Assembly (NCBI GenBank): GCA_020431135.1
Contig: JAGQIT010000216.1
Span: 1-10,384, forward strand
Direction of reading: 5' to 3'
DNA length: 10,384 nucleotides
From: Myxococcales bacterium
GTDB taxonomy: Bacteria; Myxococcota_A; Polyangia; Nannocystales; Nannocystaceae
Below are positions 5,847 to 10,384 of the stretch, in pieces (the stretch's first letter is position 1; each line of letters begins with the position of its first letter). Position numbers and translations under genes: made by a program. A model generated the notes under the pieces. That model had not been told where the DNA came from, did not search any database, and saw nothing but the letters and a program-made list of their open reading frames with translations.

Positions 5847-6709
5847 TGCCCCGCCTCGCCCCCGTACGTGTCGCAGCGCGCCTCGGCGCCGCCCTCCCCC
5901 TCTCGCTCTCCCTCTCCCTGGGCCTCGCCGGCTGCGGTGACCTCGTCGCCGTCGGCGACAGCGAAGGGACCGCCGGCGGCGGCGTCCCGGCGGCCGTCGA
6001 GTTCGCCTTCGCCGAGGCCTGCGCGACCGCGGGCTGCCATGACGCGGCGACCCGCGCGGCCGGCCTCTCGCTCGCCGGCGCCGACCTCGACGCGATCGTC
6101 GACGGGCCGTCGAGCGCCGGCGTCCCGATGGTGACGATCGGCGACGTCGCCGGCTCCTACCTCGCGATCAAGATGCTCCCGGACGACGTCCTCTCGGCCC
6201 AGGGGCTCGAGCGCGTCGGCGGCCGGATGCCGCCGACCGGCGACTTCACGAGCGCCAACAACCAGACGATCCTCGCGTGGATCGCTGGCGCCGAGTTCCC
6301 CGACGAGGGCGGCACCGACACGACCGGCGACTCCGGGACGTCGAGCGGCTCGGGCGGCAGCGGCGGGACCGGGACCGGCGACGACGCGACCTTCGACGCC
6401 GACGTCTGGCCGATCCTCGAGATGCGCTGCTCGTGCCACTTCGGGGGCGCCGACGAGGCGCTCAACGGCGGCCTCTCATTCCCGATGGACAGCGCCTACG
6501 CGGCGCTCGTCGACGCGCCGTCGATCGACGTCCCGTCGATGGATCTCGTCGAGCCGAACGACCCCGACAACTCCTACCTCCTCCACAAGCTCAAGGGGAC
6601 GCAGGGGGAGGTCGGCGGCGCCGGCGTGCAGATGCCGACCGGCTCGGCGCTCGAGTCCGGCGAGATCAAGCTGATCGAGGGCTGGATCGCCGCCGGCGCC
6701 CCAGAGTAA
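5846..6709 (+). CDS. Lipoprotein with two atypical cytochrome c-like domains (CX4CH and CXCH)
   Basis: A 287-residue protein with a type II signal peptide: basic n-region, a LSLSLSLGLAGC lipobox and acylated Cys30. Two domains follow the planctomycete cytochrome c pattern but with altered haem motifs. Domain A (about 48-151) has CATAGCH (C59, C64, H65), a CX4CH spacing, and Met128 in GGRMPPTGD. Domain B (about 179-287) has RCSCH (C195, C197, H198), a CXCH spacing, and Met263 in VQMPTGS. Between them is a Thr/Ser/Gly linker (about 153-178) of the kind common in myxobacterial lipoproteins. CX4CH is known to bind haem in multihaem cytochromes; CXCH is not a standard site and may bind by one cysteine or not at all. 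It overlaps the barrel gene by one base, so the two are probably made together and act in the envelope. The redox role is inferred. Confidence 0.82.
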   Translation: MPRLAPVRVAARLGAALPLSLSLSLGLAGCGDLVAVGDSEGTAGGGVPAAVEFAFAEACATAGCHDAATRAAGLSLAGADLDAIVDGPSSAGVPMVTIGDVAGSYLAIKMLPDDVLSAQGLERVGGRMPPTGDFTSANNQTILAWIAGAEFPDEGGTDTTGDSGTSSGSGGSGGTGTGDDATFDADVWPILEMRCSCHFGGADEALNGGLSFPMDSAYAALVDAPSIDVPSMDLVEPNDPDNSYLLHKLKGTQGEVGGAGVQMPTGSALESGEIKLIEGWIAAGAPE

Positions 6710-6718
6710 CGTTCGCGG

Positions 6719-7015
6719 GTGAGCGAGCCGCGCGCAGATCGCTGGCGCCTCGGAGTCCGGGTCGCCGGGCGCGTTCAGGGCGTCTACTACCGGGCGAGCG
6801 CCCGCGAGGTCGCCCGTCGACTCGGCCTCGTCGGCTGGGTCCGCAACCTGCCGACGGGCGAGGTCGAGCTGTGCGCCGAGGGGACGCGCGCGGCCCTCGA
6901 GGAGCTCCTGCAGTGGTGCGCCGACGGCCCGCCGGCGGCGGTCGTCCGCGGGGTCGCGCCGCGCTGGGAGGCGATCGACGACCTGGAATTCGCGGCCTTC
7001 GAGGTCCGCCGCTAG
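6719..7015 (+). CDS. acyP: Acylphosphatase
   Basis: A 98-residue cytoplasmic enzyme, the usual length for the family, which hydrolyses carboxyl-phosphate mixed anhydrides such as acetyl phosphate or 1,3-bisphosphoglycerate. The two family signatures are intact: [10 protein letters not shown] (17-26) with the phosphate-binding Arg25, and [13 protein letters not shown] (39-51) with catalytic Asn43. The start is a GTG nine bases after the stop of the cytochrome-like lipoprotein gene; no clear ribosome site is visible. It shares the strand and probably the transcript of that operon, but the family is a stand-alone housekeeping enzyme and I infer no role in redox chemistry. Confidence 0.93.
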   Translation: MSEPRADRWRLGVRVAGRVQGVYYRASAREVARRLGLVGWVRNLPTGEVELCAEGTRAALEELLQWCADGPPAAVVRGVAPRWEAIDDLEFAAFEVRR

Positions 7016-7077
7016 GGACCCCGCGTCGTTGCTCGTCGGCCCCTCAGCGTCCGGCGCGGCTCGACTACCATGGGCTG

Positions 7078-7566
7078 ATGACAACCGCCGCGGAGCGCTT
7101 CACCGTCACGCCGATCGGCCGCATCGTCGCTACGCGCGCGGAGCCGACCGACGATCGCTGGGGCGAGACCGCCGCGTCGATCGTCCTCGCCCCGCAGTTC
7201 GGCCCCGACGCGCTCCTCGGCCTCGACGCCTTCTCGCACGTCGAGGTGCTCTTCCTCTTCGACCGCGTCGACCCGGCGCGCGTCGAGACCGGCGCCCGTC
7301 ACCCGCGCGGCAACGCGGCGTGGCCGCGCGTCGGCATCTTCGCCCAGCGGGGCAAGCGACGGCCGAACCGCATCGGCTCGACGATCGCCCGGATCGTCGA
7401 GGTGCGCGGGACGACCCTCGTCGTCGCCGAGCTCGACGCGATCGACGGCACCCCGGTGCTGGATCTCAAGCCGGTGATGCGCGAGTTCCTGCCCCGCGGC
7501 GAGCTCCGCCAGCCCGCCTGGGTCGCGCAGCTCATGGCCGCCTACTGGCGCGCCGCCGACGACTGA
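7078..7566 (+). CDS. TrmO/TsaA-family tRNA-modifying methyltransferase, short form
   Basis: A 162-residue protein of the TsaA (UPF0066) family, whose characterised member TrmO uses S-adenosylmethionine to N6-methylate t6A37 in tRNA. Visible signatures are TPIGRI (11-16), LDAFSHVEVLFLFDR (49-63), RHPRGN (74-79), the cofactor-region motif GKRRPNRIGST (92-102), and LDAIDGTPVLDLKP (119-132). It lacks the C-terminal extension of the roughly 235-residue E. coli protein, and residues 17-35 do not show the usual FGxPRQ segment, so it belongs to a shorter, divergent subgroup and the exact substrate is uncertain. The ATG at 7078 is the only start that fits; the frame is open upstream through the acylphosphatase gene, but that part is a shadow. 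It follows acylphosphatase by 62 bases. Confidence 0.85.
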   Translation: MTTAAERFTVTPIGRIVATRAEPTDDRWGETAASIVLAPQFGPDALLGLDAFSHVEVLFLFDRVDPARVETGARHPRGNAAWPRVGIFAQRGKRRPNRIGSTIARIVEVRGTTLVVAELDAIDGTPVLDLKPVMREFLPRGELRQPAWVAQLMAAYWRAADD

Positions 7567-7715
7567 GGCGCCGTCCGAGTCCTCGACGTGTCCTCGCGCG
7601 CCACGATCGTCAGCTCGCTCGGCCTCAAGAGGGCGCCGCGGTCCTGAGGGTCCAGGCGGAGGCGAGAGCTTCGACGAGGGCGCTTGGGAGCGCGCCGCGA
7701 GCTCTCTGAGGACCC

Positions 7716-8504
7716 CTACCCGCGCTTCGGCGGCATCGGCAGGAAGGCCGAGGTCCGGCGGGCGTAGGCCGCGTAGCCCGGCTTGTCGCGCCCAAGCGAG
7801 CGCTCGAGGAGCGCGACCCCGGAGACCTTGATGATCAGCGCCGTCATCAGGACCGCGCCGACGGCCGCGAAGTAGCCCCCGGCGGCGACGCTGAGGAGCC
7901 CGTAGGCCCACCAGCAGGCGGCGTCGCCGAAGTAGTTGGGGTGCCGGGTGTAGCGCCAAAAGCCGGTCGTCAGCAGCTCGCCCGGGCGACGCGTCCGCTT
8001 GAAGCGGGCGAGCTGGAGGTCGGCGCCGGCCTCGAAGATGAAGCCGACGATCCACACGAGCACGGCGAGGTAGTCGAGGGGCCCGAGCGGGCCGCCGCCG
8101 AGCTGGGCGCCGAGGAGCGGCGCGCCGATAAGCCAGGCGAGCGTCCCCTGGAGGAGGAAGACCTGGAAGTAGCTCACCCACCAGTAGCGCTCCGGGCCGT
8201 ACTTGCGGCGGAACGCCTGGTAGCGGAAGTCCTCGGCGCCGTCGCCCTGGATGTGGTTGCGCCACAGCAGGTAGAGCGACAGGCGCAGCCCCCAGATCGT
8301 CACCAAGGCGACGAGCAGCAGCTTGCGCGCCGGCCAGCCGCCGTCGGCGACGAAGTAGTAGTACCAGCCGGAGATGACGAAGGTCATGCCCCAGAAGGCG
8401 TCGACGATCCCGGCGTTGCGCAGGCGGACGCTGAGGATCCACAGCGGCGTGACGGCGGCGACGAGGAGCCCGAGGGCGCCGAAGTAGATCGCGGCAGCGC
8501 TCAT
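7716..8504 (-). CDS. DUF1295 family integral membrane protein (steroid 5-alpha-reductase-like)
   Basis: A 262-residue inner-membrane protein with about six or seven hydrophobic segments (near 5-27, 34-52, 60-80, 108-133, 143-160 and 205-230). DAFWGMTFV (35-43), EDFRYQAFR (91-99) and the C-terminal FWRYTRHPNYFGD (182-194) are the hallmarks of DUF1295, related to steroid 5-alpha reductases and isoprenylcysteine methyltransferases; the RHPNYF segment forms the cofactor-binding region in that superfamily. The substrate cannot be read from the sequence; fatty-acid or sterol-like lipid reduction is a guess by homology. The stop of the crotonase-family gene is 15 bases upstream on the same strand, so the two are probably co-transcribed. 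No clear ribosome site precedes the ATG. Confidence 0.9.
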   Translation of the reverse strand: MSAAAIYFGALGLLVAAVTPLWILSVRLRNAGIVDAFWGMTFVISGWYYYFVADGGWPARKLLLVALVTIWGLRLSLYLLWRNHIQGDGAEDFRYQAFRRKYGPERYWWVSYFQVFLLQGTLAWLIGAPLLGAQLGGGPLGPLDYLAVLVWIVGFIFEAGADLQLARFKRTRRPGELLTTGFWRYTRHPNYFGDAACWWAYGLLSVAAGGYFAAVGAVLMTALIIKVSGVALLERSLGRDKPGYAAYARRTSAFLPMPPKRG

Positions 8505-8519
8505 CGTCGCGCGAGGATA

Positions 8520-9314
8520 TCAGCGCGCGCCCTTCGTGCCAGCGAGCGCCGCGAGGTAGCGGGCGAGCGCCCGGCCGGTCTCGGGGGAGCGGCTGGCCGC
8601 GCGCATGCGCTCGCGGACGGCCGGCGCCTCGGCGCGGGCGCGCTCGACGTAGGGCGCGAGGACCAGCGCCTTGGCGTGGGCGTAGGACGCGAGGGGGCGC
8701 TCGCCGAGGATCCGCGCGCGCTCGCAGGCCGCCGCCAGGAGCCCCTCGCCGGGGAGCGCCGCGGTGAACGAGCCGTTGGCGACCCCGGCGTCGGCGCCGA
8801 AGAGCTCGCCGCCGAGGAGCACCTCTTGGAGGTGGTGCCCGAGCACCGAGCGGACCAGCTCGATCGCCACCGTCGGGAAGCCCGCGCCCCAGACCAGCTC
8901 GTTGAGGCCGAAGCGGCCGGTGCCGGCGGCGACGAGGCGGACGTCCGCGGCCAGGGCGAGGACGTAGCCGGCCGCGATCGCGTGGCCGCCGATCGCCGCG
9001 ACCGTCGGCTTCGCCGAGGTCCACAGGTCGATGAAGGTCTGCTCCATCGTCGCGGCGAAGCGCTCGTCGGCGTCGTCGCCGGCGGCCAGCGCCGCCATCA
9101 GGGCCCTGAAGTCGAGGCCGGCGCTGAACATCGCCCCGCCGCCGGTGACGACCAGCGCCCGCACGCCGCTGTCGTCGTTGGCCGCGTGGATCGAGGTCGA
9201 CAGCGCGGTCATCAGCTCGAGATCGAAGGCGTTGGCCGGCGGCCGCTGGAGCGTGAGAACCCGGACCCCGCCGGCGACGTCGCGCTGCTCGAGAACTGCC
9301 ATGCCCCGGATCAT
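8520..9314 (-). CDS. Crotonase/enoyl-CoA hydratase-isomerase family protein
   Basis: A 264-residue cytoplasmic crotonase-fold protein acting on an acyl-CoA. The two oxyanion-hole segments are present: FSAGLDF (63-69) and GGHAIAAGY (109-117). GLNELVWGAGFP (136-147) provides one Glu (E139), aligning with Glu164 of rat enoyl-CoA hydratase. The place of the second hydratase residue, Glu144, is taken by Val118, and the usual GGTQRL is PTVAIEL. With one acidic residue it fits better as an isomerase-like or other crotonase than as a true hydratase. The start could be this ATG or a second one four codons in (9302); neither has a good ribosome site. It lies 40 bases downstream of the histidine kinase gene and 15 bases upstream of the DUF1295 gene on the same strand. 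No other beta-oxidation genes are in view. Confidence 0.9.
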   Translation of the reverse strand: MIRGMAVLEQRDVAGGVRVLTLQRPPANAFDLELMTALSTSIHAANDDSGVRALVVTGGGAMFSAGLDFRALMAALAAGDDADERFAATMEQTFIDLWTSAKPTVAAIGGHAIAAGYVLALAADVRLVAAGTGRFGLNELVWGAGFPTVAIELVRSVLGHHLQEVLLGGELFGADAGVANGSFTAALPGEGLLAAACERARILGERPLASYAHAKALVLAPYVERARAEAPAVRERMRAASRSPETGRALARYLAALAGTKGAR

Positions 9315-9354
9315 CGCACGGGCGCCGGCTCGGGCGAACCGCGAAGAGCGGCGC

Positions 9355-10384
9355 TCAGCCGATCGGCGACGGGCGGCCGTGCCCCGACGACGAGTCGAGG
9401 AGGGTCGCCGTCGGCACGCGGATGACGAAGACCGAGCCGCGGCCGAGCGAGCTCTCGACGCTGACGTCGCCGCCGAGCATCCGGCAGAAGCGGCGGGTGA
9501 TCGCGAGGCCGAGGCCGGTGCCGTCGAAGCGCCGGGTCGGCGAGTTGTCGACCTGCGTGAAGGGCTCGAAGAGCATCGAGATCTTGCCCTCCGGGATGCC
9601 GATCCCGTCGTCCTCGACGGTGAGCGAGAGCCAGCGGATCCCGTCGACCGCGGTGACGTCGATGGTCAGGCGCACCGTCCCGCGCTTGGTGAACTTGGCG
9701 GCGTTGCTCAGGAGGTTGAGGAGCGACTGGCGGAGCTTGATCCGGTCGCTGCGCATCGGCACGCGCTCGACCTTCTTGACGACGTCGAGGCGGTTGCCGT
9801 TGCGGACGACCAGCGGCCCGACGGTGTCGACGACCTCGTCGACGAGGTCGATGATGTCGAAGCTCTTGATCGCCAGCTCGTGCTTGCCGGCCTCGATCTT
9901 CGACAGGTCGAGGATGTCCGAGATGATCCCGAGGAGGTGGTGCGCCGCCTGCAGGGCCTTGCGCAGGTCCTCCTCCGGCTCGTGGAGGCCGCGGTTGCCG
10001 AGCTCCTCGTGGACCATCTCGGTGTAGCCGATGATCGCGTTGAGGGGCGTGCGCAGCTCGTGGCTCATCTGGGCGAGGAAGGTGCTCTTCGCCCGGTTGG
10101 CGGCCATCGCCTGGTCGCGGGCGGCGGCGAGCTCGGCGTTGAGCACCCGCAGGCGCTCCTCCTTGCGCTGGCCCTCCGTGACCTCGTCGCGCAGCGTCAC
10201 GGTCTGCGCCTCCTGCTCGCGGAGGATCCCGCCGACCTGCTCGGCGAGCGCGTTGAAGCGGCTGGCGAGGGCGCCGAGATCGTCGTCCGACGAGACCCGG
10301 GCGCGCGCCTCCGTCTCGCCGGAGGTGAAGCGATCCATCGCCTGGCCGAGGACGCTGAGCGAGCCGGCGACGCGGCGGCCGAGG
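9355..10384 (-). CDS. Sensor histidine kinase, C-terminal part (N-terminus outside window)
   Basis: Two-component kinase that autophosphorylates on His and passes the phosphate to a response regulator. An ATG exists at 10338, but the frame is open to the window end and the extra residues complete a HAMP domain, so the gene starts beyond it, probably with membrane segments and a sensor domain. Order, numbered from that ATG: HAMP (up to about 35, with DDDLGALASRFNALAEQV), coiled coil (about 40-80), HisKA with FLAQMSHELRTPLN (phospho-acceptor H93, codon at 10060-10062), and HATPase_c with N-box LLSNAAKF (N212), G1 VEDDGIGIP, F-box LFEPF and G2 GTGLGLAI. It ends soon after the ATPase domain, so there is no C-terminal receiver. 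No response regulator gene lies downstream; the crotonase-family gene follows after 40 bases. The signal sensed is unknown. Confidence 0.95.
   Translation of the reverse strand, partial: LGRRVAGSLSVLGQAMDRFTSGETEARARVSSDDDLGALASRFNALAEQVGGILREQEAQTVTLRDEVTEGQRKEERLRVLNAELAAARDQAMAANRAKSTFLAQMSHELRTPLNAIIGYTEMVHEELGNRGLHEPEEDLRKALQAAHHLLGIISDILDLSKIEAGKHELAIKSFDIIDLVDEVVDTVGPLVVRNGNRLDVVKKVERVPMRSDRIKLRQSLLNLLSNAAKFTKRGTVRLTIDVTAVDGIRWLSLTVEDDGIGIPEGKISMLFEPFTQVDNSPTRRFDGTGLGLAITRRFCRMLGGDVSVESSLGRGSVFVIRVPTATLLDSSSGHGRPSPIG

Noticed and set aside
5896..5922. Pyrimidine-rich ctctccctctccct tract as a possible regulatory element
   Set aside because: It is explained by the Leu-Ser repeats of the lipoprotein signal peptide.
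7567..7715. Possible terminator or small gene between the convergent TrmO and DUF1295 genes
   Set aside because: Short complementary pieces exist (agagct/agctct, ggtcct/aggacc) but with long loops and poor stems; no small coding frame with a start signal was convincing.
7012..9024. Long minus-strand frame of 670 codons overlapping TrmO, DUF1295 and the crotonase gene
   Set aside because: It is low-complexity Arg/Ala/Pro sequence, out of frame with three recognisable genes; such shadows are expected in very GC-rich DNA.

Overview
The window is about 10.4 kb of very GC-rich bacterial DNA with tightly packed genes. Codons are strongly G/C-ending, and long open shadow frames run through most genes. 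Serine/threonine/glycine/aspartate-rich linkers in secreted lipoproteins, many small one-domain enzymes and planctomycete-type cytochrome c domains together suggest a member of the Myxococcota, perhaps near Nannocystaceae. That assignment is an inference from style; no rRNA or other marker is present. I see no tRNA, rRNA, CRISPR array, insertion sequence, prophage or attachment site.

Layout. (1) 2-2728, plus: topA, DNA topoisomerase I, with its 5' end outside the window and a Thr-Ala-Ala-Lys-Lys repeat tail ahead of the catalytic core. (2) 2743-2774: a perfect 14-bp hairpin between convergent genes. (3) 2821-4118, minus: a lipoprotein gene followed, with a one-base TGATG overlap, by a low-molecular-weight protein tyrosine phosphatase gene. 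(4) 4119-4214: a short divergent spacer. (5) 4215-7566, plus: a two-haem cytochrome c/outer-membrane barrel fusion, a lipoprotein with two non-standard haem-type domains (TGATG overlap), an acylphosphatase, and a TrmO/TsaA-family protein. (6) 7567-7715: a convergent gap with no clear element. (7) 7716-10384, minus, in transcription order: a sensor histidine kinase (N-terminal part beyond the window), a crotonase-superfamily protein, and a DUF1295 membrane protein.

How they may work together. The strongest lead is the 4215-6709 pair. The first product joins a signal peptide, two duplicated CXXCH domains and what looks like a DUF5777-type beta-barrel in one chain. The second is a lipoprotein with the same domain fold, but with CX4CH and CXCH in place of CXXCH. 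Translational coupling and shared domain type suggest a cell-envelope redox module, possibly moving electrons at the outer membrane. The acylphosphatase and TrmO genes follow on the same strand but are probably housekeeping passengers. The lipoprotein/phosphatase pair may be co-translated, but I see no clear functional link. The remaining genes look like ordinary housekeeping or signalling genes.
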